Source of the DNA: JAGOUB01 sp964640945
Lineage (GTDB): Bacteria; Patescibacteriota; Gracilibacteria; Peribacterales; Peribacteraceae
Direction: 5' to 3'
Length of the DNA: 51,561 nt
Assembly (NCBI GenBank): GCA_964640945.1
Contig: CAZXIV010000005.1
Span: forward strand, 1-51,561
Shown here: in pieces, positions 14,902 to 24,555 of the stretch
Numbering within the stretch: the first letter of the stretch is position 1
How the letters are laid out: every line of letters starts with the position of its first letter
Notes under the pieces: model-generated
Databases searched by the model: none
The model's input: the letters and a program-made list of their open reading frames with translations, nothing else
What the model was told of the DNA's origin: nothing
Position numbers and translations under genes: made by a program

Positions 14902-14927
14902 AAAGAGAAACCCTGACACCCACACCC

Positions 14928-16265
14928 ATGCTCCGCTTCGGCCGTCCGCCGCGCCTCGGGACGGAACACCGACTCATCGGCAATTATGAGCAGCCCGATC
15001 AACCGGCCACGGCGGGCAGTGACAACGCTAAACGCACTCCTCCGGATGCAATAAAAGATCGGCCATTGGACGCTCTCCAAAACGGCTTAACTCGACAGCA
15101 AGCGGTGCACCAGCGTCTCCAAGAATTAGAGCCTGTCCCCGGTGCTTCGCAGGTAGTGCGGTCGACCCTCCGCCAGCGCCAATCCCCCGCTGTCGTCCCG
15201 GGCCTGCCTCACTACCCCGCCTTCCGGCAGCAGCGCCAGAACACGATCGGCACACGGCTTAACTCCCTGCCCGGTCTGCGTCCGGGGCAGCCGGCCTCGC
15301 CCTACGCCCTCAACCGCGTCCAGCCGTTCGTGCGTGCGCAGATGAACTTGCGTGCCAATGCACCCCAACCGCGGCGCCGTGGCAGCCAAGGGAACACGTC
15401 CCAATTGGCCCGCCGACCCACTATGGCCGCACGCCTGTCGCCGCCCGGCGCTCCGCAAGAGGCCTGGCTGACCCAGATGGACGAGCGCTTGAACGCGCGC
15501 CTGCGCCTCTTCAACGTTAGCCTGATGCAGCCAAACCAGAGCCGCGTCATCAATAACCGCGAGCGCGATCCGGCCGGCATGAGCACCTTTGATTTGCCGC
15601 GTAACGAACCGATCGGCTACGTGGGCCTCTACGACGGGGTCGAGCCGTGGGAAGTGCCTTACATGAACTCGTTCCCGGGTCTTATGAACCGCGCGGGCTA
15701 CCAGTTTGTCGTCGGTCCACGGGCGGTCCAAGCCGCCAATCAAGACCCTATCGGCATGCTGCGGCAGCAGCTCCAGCAACTCGAAAGTCAGGGCGTGCGC
15801 TACACCTACCTCTACCTTGTGCCGCACGGCACGCCCGACGGACGAATGGTCTTCCATTTGCCGGGCGGCGGCAGCGTTTATATGCAGAGTTCCGAGGTGG
15901 CGGCGCTGACACGCGAGTTTCGCACCATGCGCTTCTACATCAATATCAACTCTTGCTACGGCGGTGGTATTTCGGCCGACCATTTCCACGACCCGACAGT
16001 GACCGACCGTGTCCCTCGCGTGACGGTAAATACGCAGAGCAACAGCCGGACACCGACCGCGGTGATGATGCTCGGCGAGGAGGGCGTGTCGTTCTTCGAC
16101 GCCATCCTTTCGCGCTATATCCGCCAGGGCGTGGCCTACGGACAAGCCTCACTGCTCGCCGGCGAGACGGTCCAGCGCTTGTTCACCAATCGCCCCGGCA
16201 TGATTCCCACCTTTTACCGCAGCGGCCGTGGCCGCGCGACTACCACCACGCTTCCCAGCCTTTGA
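14928..16265 (+). CDS. Caspase-like (clan CD) protein, paralogue 2
   Basis: 445 aa. The N-terminal ~180 residues are Gln/Arg/Pro-rich and likely disordered, but share a short pattern with paralogue 1 (xQQAVHQRLQEL and LRQRQS versus AQHAQARLGQIL and LRQQSN). The C-terminal caspase-like domain has strand YLYLVPHG with H300 and strand FYININSCYGGG with C343, 43 residues apart. Both fit the clan CD pattern of a hydrophobic block followed by HG and by xSC. GVAYGQASLLAGETV matches GLPFGQAHLAADKLV in paralogue 1. Probable cysteine peptidase; specificity unknown. Its stop overlaps the next gene (TGATG). It carries its own promoter. Confidence 0.75.
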   Translation: MLRFGRPPRLGTEHRLIGNYEQPDQPATAGSDNAKRTPPDAIKDRPLDALQNGLTRQQAVHQRLQELEPVPGASQVVRSTLRQRQSPAVVPGLPHYPAFRQQRQNTIGTRLNSLPGLRPGQPASPYALNRVQPFVRAQMNLRANAPQPRRRGSQGNTSQLARRPTMAARLSPPGAPQEAWLTQMDERLNARLRLFNVSLMQPNQSRVINNRERDPAGMSTFDLPRNEPIGYVGLYDGVEPWEVPYMNSFPGLMNRAGYQFVVGPRAVQAANQDPIGMLRQQLQQLESQGVRYTYLYLVPHGTPDGRMVFHLPGGGSVYMQSSEVAALTREFRTMRFYININSCYGGGISADHFHDPTVTDRVPRVTVNTQSNSRTPTAVMMLGEEGVSFFDAILSRYIRQGVAYGQASLLAGETVQRLFTNRPGMIPTFYRSGRGRATTTTLPSL

Positions 16266-16531
16266 TGACGCAAAACATCCCCTTCCCCACCGTGGCCGGC
16301 GAGCAGCAGAACATGTGGATCTTCGACGCCGTCATGGCCGAAATCGAACCGGACCTGACGCACGCCGTCGCCCCGACCCTCAAGGAGAAGTACCACGACG
16401 AATCGGCCGCCGACCGAGCCGAGCGCCTGGCCCGCTACGAACGCGCCCTGGCACTGTTCGACGAGATGCTGCCGCAGATACTCGCCATGTTTGAGGAGGA
16501 CACGCGCCTCACGGTGACGGACCAGAACTGA
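16265..16531 (+). CDS. Small acidic protein coupled to caspase-like gene
   Basis: 88 aa, acidic and mostly helical. The middle (DRAERLARYERALALFDEMLPQILAMFEED) forms an amphipathic helix. Its ATG overlaps the caspase-like stop as TGATG, so it depends on translational coupling. No family is recognised. By position it could be a partner, inhibitor or chaperone of the upstream protease, but that is only inference. No equivalent gene follows paralogue 1. Confidence 0.7.
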   Translation: MTQNIPFPTVAGEQQNMWIFDAVMAEIEPDLTHAVAPTLKEKYHDESAADRAERLARYERALALFDEMLPQILAMFEEDTRLTVTDQN

Positions 16532-16537
16532 GCACAC

Positions 16538-16639
16538 ATGGACCTGAGGAAGGAGCCGATACCTCTCTTAGACAAGCAAGCCCCGTTACCCCCGCCGGTT
16601 CAGCCCCTGGGAGAGAACGGGTGTACCATCCAGTTATGA
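16538..16639 (+). CDS. Possible 33-aa proline-rich ORF
   Basis: ATG 16538 to TGA 16637-16639. It encodes a short protein with a PLPPPVQPLG segment. The stop overlaps the rpiB ATG (ATGA). It could be a real third gene of the caspase-2 transcript, a leader peptide for rpiB, or chance. No homology is claimed. Confidence 0.25.
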   Translation: MDLRKEPIPLLDKQAPLPPPVQPLGENGCTIQL

Positions 16640-17091
16640 TGACAACCAACCGCCTCGTCCTCGCTTCCGACCACGCCGGCTTCCCCTTAAAGGAAGAGCT
16701 GAAGGCCTATGTCCTTAGCAAGGGCTACGAAGTCATTGACGTGGGCACACACAGCACCGAACCCGTGGATTACCCGGCCATCATCCGTGCGGGCTGCGCG
16801 GTTGTGTTACAAGACGGCATCCCCGGCATCGTGCTGGGCGGTAGCGGCAACGGCGAAGCCATGGCTGCCAATAAGGTGACCGGCATCCGCGCCGCACTCT
16901 GCTACTCGGTGGAGACGGCCCGACTCGCGCGCGCGCATAACGACGCCAACGTGATGAGCCTGGGCGGACGTTTGACGAACCTCACCCTGGCCAAAGAGAT
17001 GGTCGACGTCTTCTTGGCCACGCCCTTCGAAGGCGGACGCCATGCTCAGCGCATCGCGGACTTGGAGAATGCCGAAGACCGCCCGAAGTAA
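16636..17091 (+). CDS. rpiB: Ribose-5-phosphate isomerase B, Glu-type
   Basis: Interconverts ribulose-5-P and ribose-5-P in the non-oxidative pentose phosphate pathway. About 151 aa. Motifs: LASDHAGFPLKEELKAYL-like start, DVGTHSTEPVDYP, GIVLGGSGNGEAMAANKVTGIRAALC, ARAHNDANVMSLGGR. The E. coli catalytic Cys (CGTG) is Gly here, and GGSGNGE supplies the Glu that acts as base in the mycobacterial enzyme. TACCAT lies six nt before the ATG, so translation is probably leaderless. It is next to rpe of the same pathway. Confidence 0.95.
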   Translation: MMTTNRLVLASDHAGFPLKEELKAYVLSKGYEVIDVGTHSTEPVDYPAIIRAGCAVVLQDGIPGIVLGGSGNGEAMAANKVTGIRAALCYSVETARLARAHNDANVMSLGGRLTNLTLAKEMVDVFLATPFEGGRHAQRIADLENAEDRPK

Positions 17092-17168
17092 CGAACGAGG
17101 TGTTCTTCCCTCGTCGTTCTATGGTGCGCCGGAACGGCTGGAAACAGGTGTGCAGGTGACCAGAAGCA

Positions 17169-17193
17169 GCCAGTCTGTACGCTGACGACTGGC
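17169..17193 (+). promoter_or_regulatory. Leader hairpin before rpe
   Basis: GCCAGTC (17169-17175) and GACTGGC (17187-17193) form a perfect 7-bp stem with an 11-nt loop. It lies about 30 nt before the rpe start in the 134-nt rpiB-rpe spacer. There is no T-run. Possibly a leader structure. Confidence 0.35.
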
Positions 17194-17225
17194 CGACTGG
17201 CAGAAGCGAGCCGAGCGGAGGTAGC

Positions 17226-17897
17226 ATGGACCGCATGGCACCTCCCCCGTTACTCATCGCCCCGTCGATCCTGGCAGCCGACTTCGGCCACCTGCAAGAG
17301 GCCATAGATGGCCTGGCGGAGGCCGGCGCCGACTGGATCCAGGTAGACGTCATGGACGGAAATTTCGTCAAGAATCTGAGCTTCGGCGTACCAGTGGTGC
17401 AGTGCCTCAAAACGTCACTCCCGCTCGATATCCACTTAATGGTCCAGAATCCCGCTGAGCGCGTACCGGACTTTTTCACGCTGAAGGAGAAAGGACTGAC
17501 GATCGGCTCCGTCTCTTTTCACGCTGAGGCCGTACCAGACACAGTCGCTCGGAAAGCGCTCATTGCAGCCATTAAAGACGGTGGCGCCCTCGCTGGCATT
17601 GCCATCAGGCCCGCCACGCCCGTCGCGGCTATCGCCGATGTGATCGACGAAGTCGACCTGGCGCTGGTGATGACAGTCGAGCCCGGCTTTGGTGGCCAAA
17701 AGTTTCAGCCTGAGGCCTTGGCCAAGGTGACGGAGCTGCGCGCCGCCCACCCCGATCTACACATCCAAGTGGACGGCGGCATCAACGCCGAGACGGGCAA
17801 GCTCGCGCGCGCCGCGGGCGCCAACATCCTGGTTGCCGGCAGCTTCGTCGTCCGGGCGGCCGACCGGGCAGCGGCCGTAGCCGCCCTCCGTTCTTGA
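17226..17897 (+). CDS. rpe: Ribulose-phosphate 3-epimerase
   Basis: 223 aa. TIM-barrel enzyme converting ribulose-5-P and xylulose-5-P. Motifs: IAPSILAADFGHL, WIQVDVMDGNFVKNLSFG, DIHLMVQNP, VMTVEPGFGGQKF, IQVDGGIN and ILVAGSFV; the metal-binding His/Asp residues lie in these strands. One of the few genes here with a strong Shine-Dalgarno (GGAGG four nt before ATG 17226), which decides the start over the ATG at 17235. Downstream DUF192 overlaps it as TGATG. Confidence 0.95.
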   Translation: MDRMAPPPLLIAPSILAADFGHLQEAIDGLAEAGADWIQVDVMDGNFVKNLSFGVPVVQCLKTSLPLDIHLMVQNPAERVPDFFTLKEKGLTIGSVSFHAEAVPDTVARKALIAAIKDGGALAGIAIRPATPVAAIADVIDEVDLALVMTVEPGFGGQKFQPEALAKVTELRAAHPDLHIQVDGGINAETGKLARAAGANILVAGSFVVRAADRAAAVAALRS

Positions 17898-18370
17898 TGC
17901 GCCGCGCTCTCCTAGTACCGGCCGTTCTCTTCCTTAGCGCTTGTATGGCAACCACTTCTTCCGTCACCAACCTCGATATCCCCGTCCAGCTCCAGCTGCC
18001 CACCCAGGCCGTCACTCTCACGGCGCCCGACGGCGCGATCCTCACGGTGAACGCCGAGATCGCCCAAACGGACCGCACGCGCGATATCGGCTTGATGGGC
18101 CGCACCGCTCTGGCCGACGGCGACGGCATGTTGTTTCTCTTTGCAAAGGAGGAGCCGCTCAGTTTTTGGATGAAGAACACGCTGATCCCCCTTGATATCA
18201 TCTTCTTCGGCACCGACGGCCACTTCGTCTCGGCCACAACCATGACCCCCTGCACCCACGAACCCTGCCACACCTATCCGTCCGCCGGCCCCGCCCAGTA
18301 CGCGCTCGAGGTGCCGGCCGGCTGGGTAGCCGATCAGGGCGTAGGCCTGGGTTGGACCCTCAGACTCTAA
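17897..18370 (+). CDS. DUF192 family lipoprotein
   Basis: 157 aa from ATG 17897. Lipoprotein signal: RRALLVPAVLFLSAC with the lipobox Cys at residue 16. The rest is a DUF192 domain: MGRTALADGDGMLFLF, FWMKNTLIPLDIIFFGTDG, PCHTYPS, ALEVPAGW. DUF192 proteins are small beta-barrel domains exported in many bacteria; the biochemical role is not established. It is coupled to rpe (TGATG) and followed 4 nt later by another exported-type gene. Confidence 0.92.
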   Translation: MRRALLVPAVLFLSACMATTSSVTNLDIPVQLQLPTQAVTLTAPDGAILTVNAEIAQTDRTRDIGLMGRTALADGDGMLFLFAKEEPLSFWMKNTLIPLDIIFFGTDGHFVSATTMTPCTHEPCHTYPSAGPAQYALEVPAGWVADQGVGLGWTLRL

Positions 18371-18374
18371 AACG

Positions 18375-18644
18375 ATGACTGTGCGGCTGGCCATCATCTG
18401 GAGCTGTCTGACGATTGCGGTCGGAATTGGCAGTTGGGCCGCCGGGCGTTTAGCCGTGCCCCGCCAGCCGGTTCTGCCGGAAGTGGTGACCGATACGGCA
18501 CCGCGCGTGCCGGTACTCTCGCTAAGCCGTCGCGGTGCGGGGGCGGTGACGGTACGAGCGGAGGGGGCCGAAGTCCGCTTCCTCCAGGGCTCCGTGCTGA
18601 CGGTTATACCGCCGGGCGGTTCGGCCATTATTTCACTGCCGTGA
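18375..18644 (+). CDS. Small membrane-anchored hypothetical protein
   Basis: 89 aa. An N-terminal hydrophobic helix (LAIIWSCLTIAVGIGSWAAG) acts as anchor or uncleaved signal. It is followed by a Pro/Val-rich linker and a short beta-rich tail (AVTVRAEGAEVRFLQGSVLTVIPPGGSAIISL). It starts 4 nt after the DUF192 stop, so it is in the same operon. No family is recognised. Confidence 0.6.
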   Translation: MTVRLAIIWSCLTIAVGIGSWAAGRLAVPRQPVLPEVVTDTAPRVPVLSLSRRGAGAVTVRAEGAEVRFLQGSVLTVIPPGGSAIISLP

Positions 18645-18699
18645 GCGGCTGGGCCGGTGTAGACTCTGGCACGTACCATCGTTTCCCGACCGCATCCCC

Positions 18700-20622
<1,923 letters not shown>

Positions 20623-20630
20623 TCCGGCTA

Positions 20631-20658
20631 TTGCCGCTACCTGTCGCCCCGCTATACT
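20631..20658 (+). promoter_or_regulatory. Promoter of tRNA-Leu
   Basis: TTGCCG (20631-20636), 16-nt spacer, TATACT (20653-20658), 35 nt before the mature tRNA 5' end. Confidence 0.55.
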
Positions 20659-20693
20659 CCAAGTCCCTCGTCGATCTTTCTCGGTTTTCCGGT

Positions 20694-20779
20694 GCCCAGG
20701 TGGCGAAATGGCAGACGCGCTAGCTTGAGGGGCTAGTGGGAGCAATCCCATGGAGGTTCAAGTCCTCTCCTGGGCACCA
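20694..20779 (+). tRNA. tRNA-Leu (anticodon GAG)
   Basis: 86 nt including encoded CCA. Acceptor GCCCAGG/CCTGGGC, anticodon stem CTAGC/GCTAG with loop TTGAGGG (anticodon GAG), a long class II variable arm (TGGG...CCCA) and T-arm GAGG-TTCAAGT-CCTC. The long variable arm and the discriminator A fit tRNA-Leu. Confidence 0.95.
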
Positions 20780-20793
20780 TCAAGACTTTTCCG

Positions 20794-20810
20794 GCCGGAG
20801 CCGGCTTTTT
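20794..20810 (+). terminator. Terminator of tRNA-Leu
   Basis: GCCGG-AG-CCGGC followed by TTTTT, 14 nt after the tRNA CCA. The stem could also fold as GCCG with a GAGC loop. Confidence 0.75.
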
Positions 20811-20835
20811 AGCGTGCGGGTGCTAGAATGGCGCC

Positions 20836-21417
20836 ATGACCCTCCCTCAACCCCTCTGCCGCCTACTTCTACCGGCCGTCTTGGCCGCCGGCCTCTGTCT
20901 GACCGCTTTCGTGGCCGCTCAGCAGGCCTTACGCCTGGCCGCGAATGACCCACAGGTCCAAATCGTAGAAGACGCGGCGGCGGCTCTGGCGATGGGCGTC
21001 GAGCCGCGCACACTCATGCCCGGCCTGGAAACGGAGATCGAACGCAGTCTCTCACCGTTTATCAGCATCTACGATGCCGGCGGCGTGCCCATCGCCTCCT
21101 CCGCCCGCCTGGATGGCCAGCTGCCCAAGCTGCCGGCAGGTGTCTTGGCGGACGTAGTGGCCTCTGGGCAACAGCGGCTCACCTGGCAGCCTGAGCCTGA
21201 CATCCGGATTGCCTTGGTGGTCGATCGCTACCGGGGCCAGCAGGACGGCTTCGTCGCCGTCGGCCGCTCGCTCCGCGAAACGGACGCACGCACGGGTTGG
21301 CTCGGTTTTGTGACGATTCTCGGGTGGCTTGGCACCATCGGTGCCGTCGCGGCGACGGACTTCGCGCTTGCCCGCCGTTCAAAGGGGAGAGCCAAAAAAA
21401 GCCTAAAAGCGCTATAG
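20836..21417 (+). CDS. Membrane protein with extracytoplasmic sensor-like domain
   Basis: 193 aa. An N-terminal membrane helix (LLLPAVLAAGLCLTAFVAA), an extracytoplasmic domain of about 130 residues, a second helix (FVTILGWLGTIGAVAATDFA) and a basic cytosolic tail. The middle segment FISIYDAGGVPIASSARLDGQ and FVAVGRSLRE resembles the periplasmic part of two-component sensors, but no kinase, HAMP or output domain follows. TAGAAT lies six nt before the ATG with a TG dinucleotide one base upstream (extended -10), so the mRNA is probably leaderless. Function unknown. Confidence 0.65.
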   Translation: MTLPQPLCRLLLPAVLAAGLCLTAFVAAQQALRLAANDPQVQIVEDAAAALAMGVEPRTLMPGLETEIERSLSPFISIYDAGGVPIASSARLDGQLPKLPAGVLADVVASGQQRLTWQPEPDIRIALVVDRYRGQQDGFVAVGRSLRETDARTGWLGFVTILGWLGTIGAVAATDFALARRSKGRAKKSLKAL

Positions 21418-21430
21418 TGCCGGCCTCCGC

Positions 21431-22255
21431 ATGACTAAGACTACTCCCCCGACCCGGGCCTACGATCTCCACTTGCATACGCAGCACTCGCTGGATGCAT
21501 TCACACCGGTAACGCGTCTTTTAGCCATCGCAAAGCGTAAGGGAATCGGCATCGCGGTGACGGATCATAACGAGATTCGCGGCGCGGTCGAAGCGATGGA
21601 GCGCGCCGATGGCGTGGAGGTGATCCCCGCTATCGAGGTAAAGGCCGGCAGCGGCGTGGACATCATGGTCTACTTTGAGACAGCCGACGACCTGCTCGAC
21701 TACTACCGACGCGTCGTAGAGCCCAAGCGTCGGGGGATCTACAGCTTCATCCCCGACCTCACCGCCCGGGAAATCATCGACGGCGCCAAGCCCTACCGCT
21801 GCCTCCTCTCGGCGCCACATCCCTACGCGCCGTCGCGCATGGGCCTGGCGGGCGTGGTCGATTCGGGAGCGGTGCGCGCCGACCTCCTCGAGCGCATGGA
21901 CCTCATCGAGACGGTAAACGCGATGATGTCCCCGCGCATGAACCGCCGCGCCGTGGCTTTAGCTGCCCAATTGAAGAAGCCGGTGATCGGCGGCAGCGAC
22001 GCCCACGTCCCTTGGCTCATTGGTTCGGCCCTGACGGTGGTACCCCAGGAATTGGGACTCTTCGAGGCGCTGCGCAGCGGCCGCTCAGAAGCGATGGGCG
22101 GCGGGTTTTATCACCTACTCTCGCCCTTCATTTTCCTTTCAGGACAGCTCCAATTCTTCACATTGCCAAACGGCTGGCCGCTCCTGAAACGAAACCTCCA
22201 GGTCTTCAATGACCACAGCCTGCGCGACGGCAGCCACCCCGAACCAAACCTATGA
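21431..22255 (+). CDS. PHP-domain phosphoesterase
   Basis: 274 aa. PHP metal motifs: YDLHLHTQHS (HxH), AVTDHNEI (DH), VIPAIEV (E), LLSAPHPY (H) and GGSDAHVP (DAH). These bind a trinuclear metal site used for phosphate ester hydrolysis. The C-terminal ~50 residues carry aromatic hydrophobic segments (FYHLLSPFIFLSGQLQFFTLPNGW) that may bind membrane. It heads an operon with a YqeG-type HAD phosphatase (ATGA overlap), a CDP-alcohol phosphatidyltransferase and an Fe-ADH, suggesting a lipid-related substrate. TATAGT lies 12 nt before the ATG. Confidence 0.88.
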   Translation: MTKTTPPTRAYDLHLHTQHSLDAFTPVTRLLAIAKRKGIGIAVTDHNEIRGAVEAMERADGVEVIPAIEVKAGSGVDIMVYFETADDLLDYYRRVVEPKRRGIYSFIPDLTAREIIDGAKPYRCLLSAPHPYAPSRMGLAGVVDSGAVRADLLERMDLIETVNAMMSPRMNRRAVALAAQLKKPVIGGSDAHVPWLIGSALTVVPQELGLFEALRSGRSEAMGGGFYHLLSPFIFLSGQLQFFTLPNGWPLLKRNLQVFNDHSLRDGSHPEPNL

Positions 22256-22788
22256 ACGTGCCGGCTTACCTCCGCTTTTTGGTCTCCTGGCCGAAGCTCC
22301 CGATCGCCACGGCGCGCTTCGAGAGCGTCTTCAGGATCGACTTCGCCACCCTCAAGTCTCGCGGGATCGATCTCCTCATCTTCGACGTGGACGACACGCT
22401 CACGGCGCATTACGACGTGTTCTCGCCCGAGACACTCGCGCTGCTCAGGCGCCTGAAGACCGATTTCCGCTTGGCGATCGCCTCCAACTGCAAAGCGAGC
22501 CGCCGGGCCGAGATCATCGCCGCCATCGGCGACTTGGTCGTGAGCGTGAATGAGCGGCCCGATAAGCCGGCGGCCACCCCCTTCAAACGTATCCTCAAAG
22601 AGCAGTCATTGCCTGCCAGCCAGGCCGCCATGATCGGCGACCGCGTGGGCATGGACCTGGCCGGCGCGGCGGCCGCGGGCATCCCCGTCCGCATTCTCGT
22701 GCAGCCATTTTCGGACACTATTGGCGGGCAACGAGCGGCTTGGCCGCTCAGATTCATACGCATGCTTGAAAACACCATCCGGCGCTGA
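22252..22788 (+). CDS. YqeG-type HAD phosphatase (probable PGP phosphatase)
   Basis: 178 aa. HAD motifs: DLLIFDVDDTL (nucleophile Asp), LAIASN (motif II), KPAATPFKRIL (motif III Lys) and MIGDRVGMDLAGAAAAGI (motif IV). The family includes YqeG/GEP4-like enzymes that dephosphorylate phosphatidylglycerophosphate. The adjacent PgsA-type gene makes that substrate, so the pair would complete phosphatidylglycerol synthesis. This assignment rests on context plus family. Confidence 0.85.
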   Translation: MNVPAYLRFLVSWPKLPIATARFESVFRIDFATLKSRGIDLLIFDVDDTLTAHYDVFSPETLALLRRLKTDFRLAIASNCKASRRAEIIAAIGDLVVSVNERPDKPAATPFKRILKEQSLPASQAAMIGDRVGMDLAGAAAAGIPVRILVQPFSDTIGGQRAAWPLRFIRMLENTIRR

Positions 22789-22831
22789 AATACGGTTGCC
22801 GGAGCCGAGCCCGGCCTCTACGGTGAACCCC

Positions 22832-23419
22832 ATGAACCTGCCCAATACGCTCGCCTTCGGCCGTCTGCTCCTGGCGCCTGTCGTCCCGCTTATGGTCGTG
22901 AGCTTTGACCAGCCGGCGATGCGCATCGTCACGCTCCTGTTGTTTATCGTGGCGGTGCTCAGTGACATCGCCGACGGCATGATCGCCCGGCGTTTCAACC
23001 TCATCACGCGACTCGGCATCTTCCTCGATCCGCTCGCCGACAAACTCCTCATCAACCTAACTCTCCTCAGCCTCGCCGCCGCCGGCGCCGTGCCCTTCTG
23101 GTTAGCGCTCGCCCACTGCTTCCGCGATTTCATCTCCAGTGAGTTCAAATCGTTCGCCGCCATCCAACACGTGCACATCGCCATCGCGCCACTGGAAGGG
23201 AAACTTAAGGCCCTACTCCAGTGCCTGGGCACTATCGCCGCCATGGCCCTGCTCGTCGCCCGCGCCGGCGCCCTTCCCACCGCTTGGGTTAGCCCTCTTT
23301 CCACTCTCAGTCTGACCCTACTCCTACTTGCCTTGAGCGTCGGCCTGGTCGGCATGAGCAAGCTCTTCTATCGCCATGGTCGCCTCCTTCTAACACCCTC
23401 TCCCGAGACACGCGGATGA
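22832..23419 (+). CDS. pgsA: CDP-alcohol phosphatidyltransferase (PgsA-like), copy 1
   Basis: 195 aa from ATG 22832. Several membrane helices. The class signature D-G-x2-A-R-x8-G-x3-D-x3-D is complete in DGMIARRFNLITRLGIFLDP-LAD. These enzymes transfer a phosphatidyl group from CDP-diacylglycerol to an alcohol, here probably glycerol-3-phosphate. It follows the HAD phosphatase by 43 nt and overlaps the next gene as ATGA. A paralogue lies at 27520. Confidence 0.9.
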   Translation: MNLPNTLAFGRLLLAPVVPLMVVSFDQPAMRIVTLLLFIVAVLSDIADGMIARRFNLITRLGIFLDPLADKLLINLTLLSLAAAGAVPFWLALAHCFRDFISSEFKSFAAIQHVHIAIAPLEGKLKALLQCLGTIAAMALLVARAGALPTAWVSPLSTLSLTLLLLALSVGLVGMSKLFYRHGRLLLTPSPETRG

Positions 23420-24552
23420 CGATCGAGTACTTCCTGCCCACCCGGCTTGTGTTCGGCAACGAGGCAATCGGGCGACTGCCCGCGCTCTTGGCGAGCACGT
23501 TTCCAAAGGCACGGAGCCTGCTACTGATTACGGGCAAGAACCACTTGCGCCGCCAGGGCAACATCGACCGCGTCTTGAAAGTACTCGAGACGTACGACAT
23601 CTTCCTCTTCGACGAAGTGGAGGCTGGCCCCACGGCCGAGACGCTTAAAGCCGCGCAGGCGCGTGAGAAGGAATGCCGGCCCGACGTGGTCATTGGCATC
23701 GGCGGCGGCAGCGTGCTCGACCTAGCCAAGGCCGTCGCCATCCTGGCCAAGAACCAGGGTACGCTCGCTGAGTACCAGCAGGGTCGGCTGATGGAGCGCG
23801 ACGGACTGCCGTTTATCGCTGTTCCTACTACCACCGGCACTGCCTCCGAAATGACCGTATGGTCGGTCATCACGAACACGGAAGGCAATTACGCCGGCCG
23901 TCGCAAGAGCTTCAGTGACCCGCGCATGTACCCCGCCCTCGCCATCATCGATCCTGAACTGACGATCACACTCTCGCCCCAGGCAACGGTGGGCACGGCG
24001 CTCGATATTCTCTCGGCATCGGTGGAGAGCTTATGGTCCAAACGGAAGAATCCAATCTCCGATGTGTTCGCCGCCGCCGCCATCCGCGAACTGCTCTCCG
24101 CCTTGCCGGCCGTAGTACGCGACCCGTTGGACCCAGCGCTGCGCGAGCGTCTCTGCTTGGCGTCACTCCACTGCGGCTTCGCCGTCTCCAACTCGCGCAC
24201 GGGCGCGCCGCACAAAGTATCCTATCCGCTCTCGACACACTTTGGCCTGCCCCACGGGGCAGCCTGCGCACTGACGTTGCCCGGTTTCACGCGAGCCTTC
24301 GGAAAACGTTCTAAAGAGTCTATCCAAACGGTTTTAGACGCTTTAGATGCCAAGACACCCGACGAAGCTGCGGACCGGATGACGTCATTCCTGCAGTCGC
24401 TCGGCGCCGCTACCCGACTCCGCGATGTGGGCGTTACCGAGGCGGCACTGCCGCTCATCGTCCAAGAAAGTTACGTGCCGCCCGAGGAACAGACCGATCC
24501 CGTACCGCTCAGCCGCGACGAATTCGAAACGGTACTCCGGGAACTACTCTGA
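23416..24552 (+). CDS. Iron-containing alcohol dehydrogenase family protein
   Basis: 378 aa. NAD(P)-binding GIGGGSVLDLAKAVA, PTTTGTASEMTVWSV, and metal ligands from TALDILSASVESL (Asp) and GAPHKVSYPLSTHFGLPHGAACAL (His residues). The family includes butanol, propanediol and phosphonoacetaldehyde reductases and the distantly related glycerol-1-phosphate dehydrogenases. Its operon with PHP, HAD and PgsA genes hints at reduction of a phospholipid precursor or phosphonate, but that is inference. Its stop lies only 3 nt from the convergent ligA stop. Confidence 0.9.
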   Translation: MTIEYFLPTRLVFGNEAIGRLPALLASTFPKARSLLLITGKNHLRRQGNIDRVLKVLETYDIFLFDEVEAGPTAETLKAAQAREKECRPDVVIGIGGGSVLDLAKAVAILAKNQGTLAEYQQGRLMERDGLPFIAVPTTTGTASEMTVWSVITNTEGNYAGRRKSFSDPRMYPALAIIDPELTITLSPQATVGTALDILSASVESLWSKRKNPISDVFAAAAIRELLSALPAVVRDPLDPALRERLCLASLHCGFAVSNSRTGAPHKVSYPLSTHFGLPHGAACALTLPGFTRAFGKRSKESIQTVLDALDAKTPDEAADRMTSFLQSLGAATRLRDVGVTEAALPLIVQESYVPPEEQTDPVPLSRDEFETVLRELL

Positions 24553-24555
24553 CAC

